39,877 bases of DNA. It comes from a bacterium. Its GTDB lineage: Bacteria > Bacillota_I > Bacilli_A > Izemoplasmatales > Hujiaoplasmataceae. Positions 33,257-39,877 of this stretch are shown here, piece after piece. The stretch spans positions 1-39,877 of the forward strand of contig JAUXXX010000019.1 in NCBI GenBank assembly GCA_030684695.1. Reading direction: 5' to 3'. The stretch's first letter is position 1. Each line of letters begins with the position of its first letter. The notes beneath the pieces are model-generated. The model did not search any database. It worked only from the letters and a program-made list of their open reading frames with translations, and was not told the origin of the DNA. The position numbers and the translations under genes are program-made.

Positions 33257-34208
33257 GATTAATATCTTTTTCAATGGCATCTAAGTTCTTACGTAGGATT
33301 TGAGCAGATTTTGCGAGTTTCCCTTCTTCTGTCATATCGAGTCTTAATTTCACGACATGATGAACACCATCACGGTTTAGAACAGCAGGTAGCCCAATAT
33401 AAATATCCTTTTCACAATTATAGACCCCATCGTTATATACAGAGATTGGCATAATCCGATTTTCGTTGTTAAAAATAGCGGCTGTGATTCGAACCAGCGC
33501 CATTCCAATGCCATAATAAGTTGCTCTTTTTCTTGAGATGATTTCATACGCCGCATGTTTGACTTTATTGGCAATGTCTTCTAAATCCTCAAATTTTATC
33601 CGTCCCATGGTTTCTACTACATCTTTGAATGGTTTCCCACCCACATTCGCATTGGACCAGCAAACAAACTCTGAATCACCGTGCTCCCCCATGATGTAGG
33701 CATGGATGTTTCTAACATCAATCTCAATGTACTGTGAAATTTCGTACCGAAGTCTAGCGGTATCTAGGCTAGTTCCTGAACCGATCACTTTAGATGTTGG
33801 TAATCCAGATTCTTTCCACGCTTCATAAGTTAGAATATCCACCGGATTGGTAGCAACCAAAATAATCCCTTGAAATCCGGAATCCATGACACTACGTACT
33901 ACAGCCCGAATGATTTTGGAATTTCGTTGTAATAAATCGATTCTTGTTTCACCATCTTTTTGATTGACTCCTGCAGTGATGACGACTAACCCAGCATCGT
34001 GGCAATCTTCATATGTTCCTGACTTGATGCTCATTTTTCTAGGAGCGAATGCTAAACCGTGGTTGAGATCCATCGCTTCCCCTTCTGCTTTCTTTTGATC
34101 AATATCCAATAGCACAATTTCTTCGACTGTCCCTTGGTTTAAGAGTGCATACGCGTAGCTCATACCGACAAATCCTGTTCCAATAATACATACTTTTGTT
34201 TTTTCCAT
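33246..34208 (-). CDS. ldh: L-lactate dehydrogenase
   Basis: A 320-residue NAD-dependent enzyme that reduces pyruvate to L-lactate. KVCIIGTGFVGMSYAYALL is the NAD fold, NQKDGETRIDLL holds the substrate-binding/catalytic Arg loop, SGTSLDTARLRYEIS and IMGEHGDSEFVCWS carry the catalytic Asp and His. Glutamine before KDGETR in the mobile loop favours lactate over malate dehydrogenase. GAGGTGAG precedes ATG 34208; the frame to 34238 is an extension into the leader. It is transcribed alone and divergent from znuA. Confidence 0.95.
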   Translation of the reverse strand: MEKTKVCIIGTGFVGMSYAYALLNQGTVEEIVLLDIDQKKAEGEAMDLNHGLAFAPRKMSIKSGTYEDCHDAGLVVITAGVNQKDGETRIDLLQRNSKIIRAVVRSVMDSGFQGIILVATNPVDILTYEAWKESGLPTSKVIGSGTSLDTARLRYEISQYIEIDVRNIHAYIMGEHGDSEFVCWSNANVGGKPFKDVVETMGRIKFEDLEDIANKVKHAAYEIISRKRATYYGIGMALVRITAAIFNNENRIMPISVYNDGVYNCEKDIYIGLPAVLNRDGVHHVVKLRLDMTEEGKLAKSAQILRKNLDAIEKDINQRS

Positions 34209-34226
34209 GGTTCTCACCTCGATTCT

Positions 34227-34280
34227 ATTGTAGCACACTATTAATAATTCAAGGGGAATGATACATAGGAAACGCTTTTA
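34227..34280 (-). promoter_or_regulatory. ldh promoter (extended -10) and possible cre site
   Basis: The minus-strand TACAAT (34227-34232) is preceded by TG one base upstream, an extended -10; no good -35 lies at 17 bp. TAAAAGCGTTTCCT (34267-34280) is a degraded cre-like box about 50 bases upstream of the expected start, a position where CcpA activates ldh in lactic acid bacteria. Two mismatches make this weak. Confidence 0.35.
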
Positions 34281-34281
34281 C

Positions 34282-34321
34282 TTGCAAATGATTTGCAATA
34301 AGGAACTTTATTTTGTATACT
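34282..34321 (+). promoter_or_regulatory. znu operon promoter with Zur-like operator
   Basis: -35 TTGCAA (34293-34298), a 17-bp spacer and -10 TATACT (34316-34321). TTGCAAATGATTTGCAA (34282-34298) is a perfect 8-1-8 palindrome of Fur/Zur-box type whose right half is the -35 box itself. Zinc-loaded Zur from the last gene of the operon would therefore block polymerase directly. Confidence 0.8.
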
Positions 34322-34348
34322 ATTCTCAAATCAACTTGGAGGTTACCT

Positions 34349-35347
34349 ATGAAAAAATTTCTACTTTTATCCCTTTTAGTATTAACTATTGTTACTCTTT
34401 CTGCATGTCAAACAGCACCTACTTACGACATTGTTACAACCAATTATGTTCAGTATGACTTTGCAAGAACTATTGTTGGTGATAAACTTCGTGTAGGAAT
34501 GGTCTTAAAGCCTGGTGTAGAAGCTCATGGCTATGAACCCACTCCTCAAAACATTATCACAATAAACAAAGCAAAGCTCTTCTTTTATACTTCTGACATC
34601 ATGGAACCTTGGGCAAAATCTTCCATCGAAACTTCGAATACATTAACCATAGTCGTCGATATGTCGACTCTTGTCGATGTAGAAGCCATCGATCATCATC
34701 ATGACCATGAAGAAGTATCAACAAGTTCATCTTCAATGAAACCAACAAAATTGGGAGTTGGAGATGATGATGACCATCATGATACGGATCCTCATTATTG
34801 GGTGGACTTGATTGTAGCAATGCAAATGGTGGATATCATACTAGAGAAGATTATTAGCATCGATCCAGACAATGCTGCTTTTTATACTCAAAATGCAGAA
34901 GAACTACATCATGAGATTGAAGAATTACATGAAGAAATCGAACATTATTTTGAACACATCGACGAATCCAACCGAGTCATTTTCCATGCAGGTCATGTGA
35001 ACCTTGCTTATTTCGCAGCTCGTTATCACATGAGCGTCGTATCTTTAACAGAAGAATACGCTCCCGATGGACAACCAACAGCTCCCCAAATCATTCAAAT
35101 GATTACTCGTATCGAACAATCGGGGCATCAAGTGTTGTTTTTTGAAGAGTTGTCAAATCCTCAAGTAGCCCAAACTATTAAGACAGAACTTGCTTCCCGT
35201 AATTACACCATTACTTTACTTCTGTTCCATGGTCTTCACAATGTTTCCCAAGCAGAGTTTAACGCTAAAGTCACTTACCTATCGATAATGAATCAAAATT
35301 TTACAAACCTTAAAATTGCACTTGATCCATACAAGGCCGTAGAATAG
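34349..35347 (+). CDS. znuA: Zinc ABC transporter, substrate-binding lipoprotein
   Basis: A 332-residue lipoprotein. The signal peptide ends in a lipobox, LSAC with Cys20 as the lipid anchor. The cluster A-1 binding protein fold follows, with metal-binding histidines in EAHGYEPTPQ, FHAGHVNLAYFA and DPHYWVDL. A His/Asp-rich loop near residues 113-148 (HHHDHEE, DDDDHHDTD) is typical of ZnuA/AdcA and favours zinc over manganese. The start at 34349 lies six bases after GGAGG; the frame 12 codons longer lacks a site and runs into the promoter. Confidence 0.92.
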   Translation: MKKFLLLSLLVLTIVTLSACQTAPTYDIVTTNYVQYDFARTIVGDKLRVGMVLKPGVEAHGYEPTPQNIITINKAKLFFYTSDIMEPWAKSSIETSNTLTIVVDMSTLVDVEAIDHHHDHEEVSTSSSSMKPTKLGVGDDDDHHDTDPHYWVDLIVAMQMVDIILEKIISIDPDNAAFYTQNAEELHHEIEELHEEIEHYFEHIDESNRVIFHAGHVNLAYFAARYHMSVVSLTEEYAPDGQPTAPQIIQMITRIEQSGHQVLFFEELSNPQVAQTIKTELASRNYTITLLLFHGLHNVSQAEFNAKVTYLSIMNQNFTNLKIALDPYKAVE

Positions 35348-35348
35348 A

Positions 35349-36050
35349 ATGGCACAACAAGTCATAAACGTCCAAAATTTAACGGTACGTTTTCAAAGTT
35401 ATGACGCTATTAAGAATGCTTCGTTTACAGTAAATGATGGAGATTTTATTAACATCATTGGCCCAAACGGAGGCGGAAAAACCACACTCATAAAATCACT
35501 GATTGGACTAACCCCCCACAGTGAAGGTCAAATCATTATCGATCCACTTTTTGAAAATAAGATCGGATACCTACCACAAAAAGGTTTTAATAATGACTCT
35601 TCATTTCCTGCAACCGTGGAGGAAGTATTATTTACTGGTGTTTTACAGTCTAAAAAGGCGAGTCGTTTTATTACCAAATCAGATAAAAATCACATTGACC
35701 AATTGTTACAAAAGATGGAAGTATTTCATTTAAAAAAACGTTTAATTTCTTCATTATCCGGAGGGCAACAACAACGGATATTCATCATTCGTGCTTTAGT
35801 AAGCAATCCTCGTATTTTGGTTCTTGATGAGCCTACAAGTGCATTAGACCCTGATTTTCGTAAATCTTTTTATCAATTATTAAAAAAGATTAATCTTGTT
35901 GAAAATATGACCATCATCAATGTAACACATGATTTAGATGATGAGTTTAAAAAGGGTAGTAAAATTCTCCATATCGATCAAACCATTCGCTTCTTTGGCA
36001 CCTACGAAGAATTTAGGGCAAAAGGAAAGGATGTGCATCGTCATGTTTGA
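35349..36050 (+). CDS. znuC: Zinc ABC transporter, ATP-binding protein
   Basis: A 233-residue ABC ATPase. Walker A GPNGGGKTTL, Q-loop IGYLPQKG, signature LSGGQQQR, Walker B ILVLDEP and the switch histidine in NVTHDLDDE are all present. It drives metal uptake through ZnuB. It starts one base after the znuA stop and overlaps znuB by 8 bases. Confidence 0.94.
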   Translation: MAQQVINVQNLTVRFQSYDAIKNASFTVNDGDFINIIGPNGGGKTTLIKSLIGLTPHSEGQIIIDPLFENKIGYLPQKGFNNDSSFPATVEEVLFTGVLQSKKASRFITKSDKNHIDQLLQKMEVFHLKKRLISSLSGGQQQRIFIIRALVSNPRILVLDEPTSALDPDFRKSFYQLLKKINLVENMTIINVTHDLDDEFKKGSKILHIDQTIRFFGTYEEFRAKGKDVHRHV

Positions 36051-36849
36051 GATGTTTGAATATCAATTTTTCGTATATGCAATCATTGCTGGACTTGCCA
36101 TAGGGATTACAACAGCTCTGCTATCTAATTTTCTGGTATTAAAATCGCAAGCATTGATCGGAGATGGGCTGGCACATGTCAGCTTTGCTGGAATCATCAT
36201 CGGTATGGCCTTTATTGATGAACCGATTTACATCGCGATTCCGATTGTCATTATTGCAGCAATCCTCATCAAAATCATGATGAATTCCAAAATGATTCGC
36301 GGAGACGCTGCTATTGGAATTGTTTCAAGTTTATCTTTGGCCATTGGATTTATCATTATTAGTGTAGGAAGTGGATACAACCGCTCGATTGAAGGGCTAT
36401 TAGTGGGATCTATTTTGACTGTTGATATCATCGATATTGTATTCTCTATCTTGTTATTGCTTGGAACCATCTTGTTTATGGGACTAAGTTATCAACGATT
36501 GTTTTCGATTACATATGATTATGAATATGCAAAATTTACTAAAATCAACGTTAAAAAATACGACATTATCTTGTCGATATTTACAGCAGTCACCATTGTA
36601 CTTGGTGTACAATCCGTAGGTATTTTGTTAATTTCATCCTTAATTATTTTTCCTGCAATTAGTGCAAATCAAATTGCTCGAAGTTTTAAAGAAGCAGTGA
36701 TGATTGCAGTTGTGATTAATGTCTTTGTCATCTTCTTTGGGTTAGTTGGTTCTCACCTTTTAAATATTCCTTCTGGGTCTGCCATTGTTGTCTTTCATGG
36801 AATCGTCTTTTTAATCACAATCTTGATTAAGACACTAAGGAATCACTAA
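36043..36849 (+). CDS. znuB: Zinc ABC transporter, permease
   Basis: A 268-residue ABC-3 family permease with about eight transmembrane helices. LVLKSQALIGDGLAHVSFAGI and GVQSVGILLISSLIIFPAISANQIA are the two most conserved family segments. It forms the membrane channel of the ZnuACB importer. ATG 36043 overlaps the znuC stop; an ATG at 36031 with AGGA four bases upstream is an alternative start. Confidence 0.92.
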   Translation: MFEMFEYQFFVYAIIAGLAIGITTALLSNFLVLKSQALIGDGLAHVSFAGIIIGMAFIDEPIYIAIPIVIIAAILIKIMMNSKMIRGDAAIGIVSSLSLAIGFIIISVGSGYNRSIEGLLVGSILTVDIIDIVFSILLLLGTILFMGLSYQRLFSITYDYEYAKFTKINVKKYDIILSIFTAVTIVLGVQSVGILLISSLIIFPAISANQIARSFKEAVMIAVVINVFVIFFGLVGSHLLNIPSGSAIVVFHGIVFLITILIKTLRNH

Positions 36850-37265
36850 TGGACAATCGATTGCATGGCCTACGGATTACCAATCAAAGAGCCGTATTGT
36901 ATGACTATTTAACACATCAATCCTTGCCCAAAACACCTGAAGAAATTTTTGAAGAGCTGCCAACTGGCTCAATGGATTTGTCTACCGTCTATCGAACTTT
37001 AGATACGTTCTTTAAAGTTCATGTGATTCAAAAGAGTTATATTCAAAATAAAGTATATTATCATCTCACTACTGACGAACATAAACATTATCTGGTTTGC
37101 ATTGATTGCCATGAAATGTCTGAAATCGATGTATGTCCGTTCCATGAGTTTGAGTCGAAGATTCAAAAAGATAACGATTTTTTAGTAACCTATCACCCCG
37201 TAGAATTATACGGATATTGTAAAAAGTGTAAATCCAATCATCAAGAATCCCCAAGCACTCCTTAA
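36849..37265 (+). CDS. zur: Fur-family regulator, probably Zur
   Basis: A 138-residue metalloregulator. The winged helix is RITNQRAVLYDYL to STVYRTLDTFF. The metal/dimer domain has HKHYLVCIDCHEM with HVIQ upstream, and structural cysteine pairs C-x2-C (CIDC) and C-x2-C (CKKC). Location as last gene of znuACB, one-base overlap with znuB, and the palindrome at the operon promoter indicate zinc-dependent autoregulation. Mn- or Fe-sensing cannot be excluded by sequence alone. Confidence 0.88.
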   Translation: MDNRLHGLRITNQRAVLYDYLTHQSLPKTPEEIFEELPTGSMDLSTVYRTLDTFFKVHVIQKSYIQNKVYYHLTTDEHKHYLVCIDCHEMSEIDVCPFHEFESKIQKDNDFLVTYHPVELYGYCKKCKSNHQESPSTP

Positions 37266-37279
37266 GGGTGCTTTTTTTA
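37253..37279 (+). terminator. Terminator of the znu operon
   Basis: AAGCAC (37253-37258) pairs with GTGCTT (37268-37273), extended by CC/GG around a TTAA loop with one bulged T, followed by seven Ts. The zur stop codon lies within the loop region. Confidence 0.82.
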
Positions 37280-37324
37280 TTATTTTTTTTAACTCTCTTC
37301 ACTGATATATCAAAAAGTGATAAC

Positions 37325-37339
37325 ATGACAGTGTGTCAT
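37325..37339. promoter_or_regulatory. Inverted repeat upstream of the acidic-tail membrane protein
   Basis: ATGACAGTGTGTCAT is a perfect 6-3-6 inverted repeat 19 bases before the start codon. A second palindrome, TGATATATCA (37303-37312), lies just upstream. They may be operator half-sites; no clear -35/-10 pair could be placed. Confidence 0.4.
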
Positions 37340-37358
37340 AAAAATTTAGGGGGATTTT

Positions 37359-38036
37359 ATGGAAAAATTGAAAAACATGTGTCTGTCTTTATACAACGAG
37401 AATCGGCCGTATGTAATTCAACTCGCTTTGCGTTCCCTGCTTGCACTCCTTTACTTTTTCTTTTTGTACATCCCATATTACGTGATTTCTACTTCTATTG
37501 GAGACTTTTCAAACAATTTCTATGCGTTCAAGTTTGATACTATTTACATCCTCATCTGGTTTATACTACTTTTTGGGGCCATCATTCTACCGATTCTTGG
37601 TATCGAAAAGTTCGATAAGCTGATTCGAGTGCTTCAGTTTGTACTCCCACTGATCATCTTACTCATCGTGCTTTTATTAATCCGTACAGAGCGAAATGAT
37701 ATCGCTGGAGTCAGTGGAGTCAGTCTTCGCTATGGACTGGGTTTCTTCTTACAATTGATTATCGTTATCATGAACTGGTTCATTGCTTTTAAAGTAAAAT
37801 TAGTGGATACTGTGTTAAAACACATCATTCCTGATTACTTCTATTCAACTACATCCACTTCTAATCCTGTTGTAGCCAATGTAGAAGTGTTAAAAGAAGA
37901 AGTGAAAGAAATTGTCAAAGAAATAATCGTTGAAGAACCTATCAATGAAGTAATCGTTGAAGAACCTATCAATGAAGTAATTGTTGAAGAACCTATCAAT
38001 GAAGTAATTGTTGAAGAGCCTATCAAAGAAGAATAA
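37359..38036 (+). CDS. Membrane protein with repetitive acidic C-terminal tail
   Basis: A 225-residue protein. Four transmembrane helices (about 20-45, 60-83, 90-108 and 123-145) are followed by a cytoplasmic or extracellular tail rich in Glu, Val and Ile. The tail (about 170-225) contains four copies of a nine-residue unit with consensus IVEEPINEV, the last one degenerate. No enzyme motif is seen and no family is recognised. AGGGGG precedes ATG 37359 by five bases. It is a single-gene unit between two terminators. Confidence 0.7.
   Translation: MEKLKNMCLSLYNENRPYVIQLALRSLLALLYFFFLYIPYYVISTSIGDFSNNFYAFKFDTIYILIWFILLFGAIILPILGIEKFDKLIRVLQFVLPLIILLIVLLLIRTERNDIAGVSGVSLRYGLGFFLQLIIVIMNWFIAFKVKLVDTVLKHIIPDYFYSTTSTSNPVVANVEVLKEEVKEIVKEIIVEEPINEVIVEEPINEVIVEEPINEVIVEEPIKEE
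37925..38032 (+). repeat. 27-bp in-frame tandem repeat, four copies
   Basis: Units start at 37925, 37952, 37979 and 38006. The first two are identical, the third differs by one base and the fourth is diverged. The period is a multiple of three and encodes the nine-residue IVEEPINEV repeat, so the copy number can change by slippage without a frameshift. Confidence 0.9.
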
Positions 38037-38055
38037 CGAAGATTTTGTTCATATA

Positions 38056-38087
38056 AAAAGGGATTTCGCAATAAGGAAATCCCTTTT
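38056..38087. terminator. Bidirectional terminator
   Basis: AAAAGGGATTTC (38056-38067) pairs with GAAATCCCTTTT (38076-38087), a 12-bp perfect stem with an 8-nt loop and T-rich flanks on both sides. It serves the acidic-tail protein gene and the convergent MATE gene. Confidence 0.88.
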
Positions 38088-38091
38088 GTTT

Positions 38092-39471
38092 TTATACTAC
38101 TTCAAGAATGGGAGAATGCAAGGCAAGATTTTTTACCCAATACTTCTTCTTGTACCGATTGATTGCAAACACGGCTTTGGGGATGTCTAATCCTTGGATA
38201 ATGAGAAACATCAGTGTAACAGGTAATGATGTAAAGAATGCTAATACTAACGCCATCGGAACTGTAACTACCCACATATATCCTGAATCCATCAGTAATG
38301 TTGATTTGGTATCTCCTCCAGAACGTAAAGTGAAATACACCGCAACATTGAAAGCATACACTGCGATAAAGAAACTGTTCACGCGAATACAAAAGACTGC
38401 GATTTGTAGTGTTGATACGCTTTGATCAGGATACAAGTACACCACAAAGAAGCTCGCCACAAACAAAATCAGTCCTGCAAAAAAAGCAAATGTGATTCCA
38501 AAGAAGATGAGTTTTCGTGCATTGTCTTCTGCTTTCGCTAGTTCATTTTTACCTAGTGTATTTCCAACCATGACCGCAATCCCTGTCCCAATGGCCCCAA
38601 AAGTCACGAACACCAATTGAGAAATTGTTCCAGAAATATTCATGGCGTCTAGCGCCAAGTCCCCCCTAGTGGAGTAAGCAAACAAGAATACGGTTTGACC
38701 CATCGACCATAAGAACTCATTTAGCATCAATGGTTTTGCCATTTTAATGATTTTTGGAAGGACTTCTTTTTCAATATGAAATAATTTAAATATTGAAAAA
38801 TGGAATTTTTTCCCGCTGACTTTTAACAGCACGAACGTTAATCCTAGTTCAATGAACCTCGCAATCAATGTAGCGATTGCTGCTCCGCTAATCCCAAGTG
38901 CTGGAAAACCAAAGTTACCGAAAATCAAAATATAATTAAGACCCATGTTAGAAAATATGGTAATCATCGATATAAACAACAACGGTTTTGTGACACCAGT
39001 TTCCCGAAATGTCGAGGAAATTGCAATGCTTATTGCCCATGGAATAGCACTATATTTGGCTATTTGTAAGTAATCTAGTCCACCTTGGATGGTCTGTTGT
39101 TCATCTGCGAACAAATCGATGAAAAACTCCCCTGTAAAAGAAAATAACACAAATGCTAGCAAAGCGATTGCTAGACCAATGATGATTTTAAATTGAAATG
39201 TTTGGGTTAGTTTGTTATAGTCTTTTGAACCATTGTATTGACTGGTTAGTATCCCAGCTCCTCCCATCGCTCCAAAAGTAATAAGCATAATCACAAAATA
39301 TAACTGGTTTACGACACCAACACTTGCTAACGCACCGTCACCTAAAGAAGCCACCATGACATTATCGACAAGTTGCACCGATGAAGTAATTAATTGTTGT
39401 AACACGAGGGGGGCAGTAACTGCAATTAAGGTTGTGTAAAACGCTTTGTCCCCAATAAATTTCTTTAACAT
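38092..39471 (-). CDS. MATE-family efflux transporter
   Basis: A 459-residue exporter with about 12 transmembrane helices in two similar halves. PLVLQQLITSSVQLVDNVMVASLGDGALASVGVVNQ in the first half and AIGTGIAVMVGNTLGKNELAKAEDNARKL in the second are typical MatE segments. It exports cationic compounds or drugs using a Na+ or H+ gradient; the substrate is unknown. ATG 39471 (MLKKFIGDKAF) is chosen over GTG 39483; neither has a strong ribosome-binding site. Confidence 0.9.
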   Translation of the reverse strand: MLKKFIGDKAFYTTLIAVTAPLVLQQLITSSVQLVDNVMVASLGDGALASVGVVNQLYFVIMLITFGAMGGAGILTSQYNGSKDYNKLTQTFQFKIIIGLAIALLAFVLFSFTGEFFIDLFADEQQTIQGGLDYLQIAKYSAIPWAISIAISSTFRETGVTKPLLFISMITIFSNMGLNYILIFGNFGFPALGISGAAIATLIARFIELGLTFVLLKVSGKKFHFSIFKLFHIEKEVLPKIIKMAKPLMLNEFLWSMGQTVFLFAYSTRGDLALDAMNISGTISQLVFVTFGAIGTGIAVMVGNTLGKNELAKAEDNARKLIFFGITFAFFAGLILFVASFFVVYLYPDQSVSTLQIAVFCIRVNSFFIAVYAFNVAVYFTLRSGGDTKSTLLMDSGYMWVVTVPMALVLAFFTSLPVTLMFLIIQGLDIPKAVFAINRYKKKYWVKNLALHSPILEVV

Positions 39472-39504
39472 ACCAATTTCCACGCTTTCTAAATCTCATC
39501 ATTT

Positions 39505-39533
39505 AGTATACCAAATGAAAAACATTTAAGCAA
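39505..39533 (-). promoter_or_regulatory. MATE gene promoter
   Basis: Minus-strand -35 TTGCTT (39528-39533), a 17-bp spacer and -10 TATACT (39505-39510), about 34 bases before the MATE start codon. Confidence 0.65.
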
Positions 39534-39535
39534 AA

Positions 39536-39558
39536 CTTTTTCATTTTTAATGAAAAAG
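39536..39558. repeat. 10-bp inverted repeat next to the MATE promoter
   Basis: CTTTTTCATT (39536-39545) and AATGAAAAAG (39549-39558) are perfect inverted repeats with a 3-bp centre, directly upstream of the MATE -35 box and overlapping the tail of the phosphofructokinase terminator. It is either a second terminator stem or an operator. Confidence 0.5.
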
Positions 39559-39579
39559 GACACAATCATTTGTGTCCTT
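39556..39579 (-). terminator. Terminator of the phosphofructokinase gene
   Basis: AAGGACACAA (39556-39565) pairs with TTGTGTCCTT (39570-39579), a 10-bp perfect stem with a 4-nt loop. On the minus strand it is followed by TTTCATT. It lies 15 bases after the stop codon of the partial gene. Confidence 0.82.
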
Positions 39580-39593
39580 GATTACTTCGTAGA

Positions 39594-39877
39594 TTACTTA
39601 AACACAGTAAATCGTTGTACACCATTCAAATAAGCCGGAACGTTTTCTCCTTCTATTAAAGGGAGTACGTAGTCAAGAAACAAGGAGTTCACTCCATTTT
39701 TTGATTCGTTTATCCATTCGCTCGGTAAGGTTTTTTCTTGATTCGCAACGTGTTTTAGTGGTTGCTTGTGATATTCCACTAAATAAGGTGTTTGCGAAAC
39801 CCGTTGAATGGTAACCATCACATTGGTATCTCCTGCAATAGCAAACTCCACTGCTTTTCTTCCTACTTCAATGGCTT
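39594..39877 (-). CDS. 6-phosphofructokinase, C-terminal part (cut by window edge)
   Basis: The last 94 or so residues of a phosphofructokinase; the gene continues beyond the right edge. GRKAVEFAIAGDTNVMVTIQR, followed by VANQEKTLPSEWINES and the end YLNGVQRFTVFK, resembles the C-terminus of long-type PfkA proteins, many of which use pyrophosphate instead of ATP. The phosphate-donor motif lies outside the window, so the donor is undecided. The GTG at 39851 is an internal valine codon, not a start. Confidence 0.7.
   Translation of the reverse strand, partial: AIEVGRKAVEFAIAGDTNVMVTIQRVSQTPYLVEYHKQPLKHVANQEKTLPSEWINESKNGVNSLFLDYVLPLIEGENVPAYLNGVQRFTVFK

Noticed and set aside
37925-38032. CRISPR array
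   Set aside because: The 27-bp units are directly adjacent with no spacers, and they are in frame within a coding sequence.
39437-39450. cre-like string TAAAACGCTTTGTC in the MATE gene
   Set aside because: It lies within coding sequence near the N-terminus with imperfect consensus and is probably chance.

Overview
The window reads as a chromosomal segment of an AT-rich, low-GC Gram-positive-type fermenter (Bacillota or a wall-less relative such as Acholeplasma, Izemoplasma or Haloplasma; this assignment is inference). TGA is used as a stop, so the genetic code is standard. Shine-Dalgarno sites and sigma-A-like promoters are of Bacillus type. The fatty-acid genes (fabK, a short accA, a FabT-like palindrome) recall Lactobacillales. 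No rRNA, tRNA, insertion sequence, phage gene or CRISPR array was seen.

Region 1 (about 0.3-17 kb, all minus strand) is mostly amino-acid catabolism. After a flavodoxin-like gene and a small membrane protein come three transcription units. (a) bcd / P-loop ATPase / vor delta-alpha-beta-gamma / ptb / buk: branched-chain amino acids are deaminated, oxidatively decarboxylated with ferredoxin, and the acyl-CoA is converted to acyl phosphate and then acid plus ATP. (b) A membrane GGDEF-EAL protein followed by a YfcC-type transporter, behind a promoter whose whole 17-bp spacer is an inverted repeat. (c) A five-piece flavin/iron-sulfur dehydrogenase of the HcnABC / archaeal proline-dehydrogenase type followed by P5C dehydrogenase, which together would convert proline to glutamate. 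Units a and c carry CcpA cre-like sites in their promoters.

Region 2 (17-20 kb) is vitamin B6: a MocR-type regulator (pdxR) divergent from pdxST, with a pdxS leader holding two copies of a 17-nt hairpin-forming repeat exactly 40 bp apart, the second overlapping the ribosome-binding site. Region 3 (20-30 kb, minus) is a nearly complete type II fatty-acid synthesis operon, acpP-accBCDA-fabH-fabK-fabD-fabG-fabF-fabZ-traX-like, with a strong terminator hairpin inside the operon just after acpP.

Region 4 (30-40 kb) holds padR / HAAS membrane protein / nucleotidyltransferase / zinc-ribbon protein behind a consensus promoter bracketed by a 10-bp inverted repeat; L-lactate dehydrogenase; a zinc ABC transporter with its own Fur-family regulator (znuA-znuC-znuB-zur) behind a Zur-like palindrome that overlaps the -35 box; a membrane protein with a repetitive acidic tail; a MATE exporter; and the 3' end of a phosphofructokinase gene cut by the window edge.

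The parts most worth a second look are the split HcnABC/PDH-like complex with pruA, the uncharacterised P-loop ATPase in the 2-oxoacid:ferredoxin oxidoreductase operon, the operator-like repeat in the GGDEF-EAL promoter, and the pdxS leader. All functional calls come from reading motifs and context; no database search was run.
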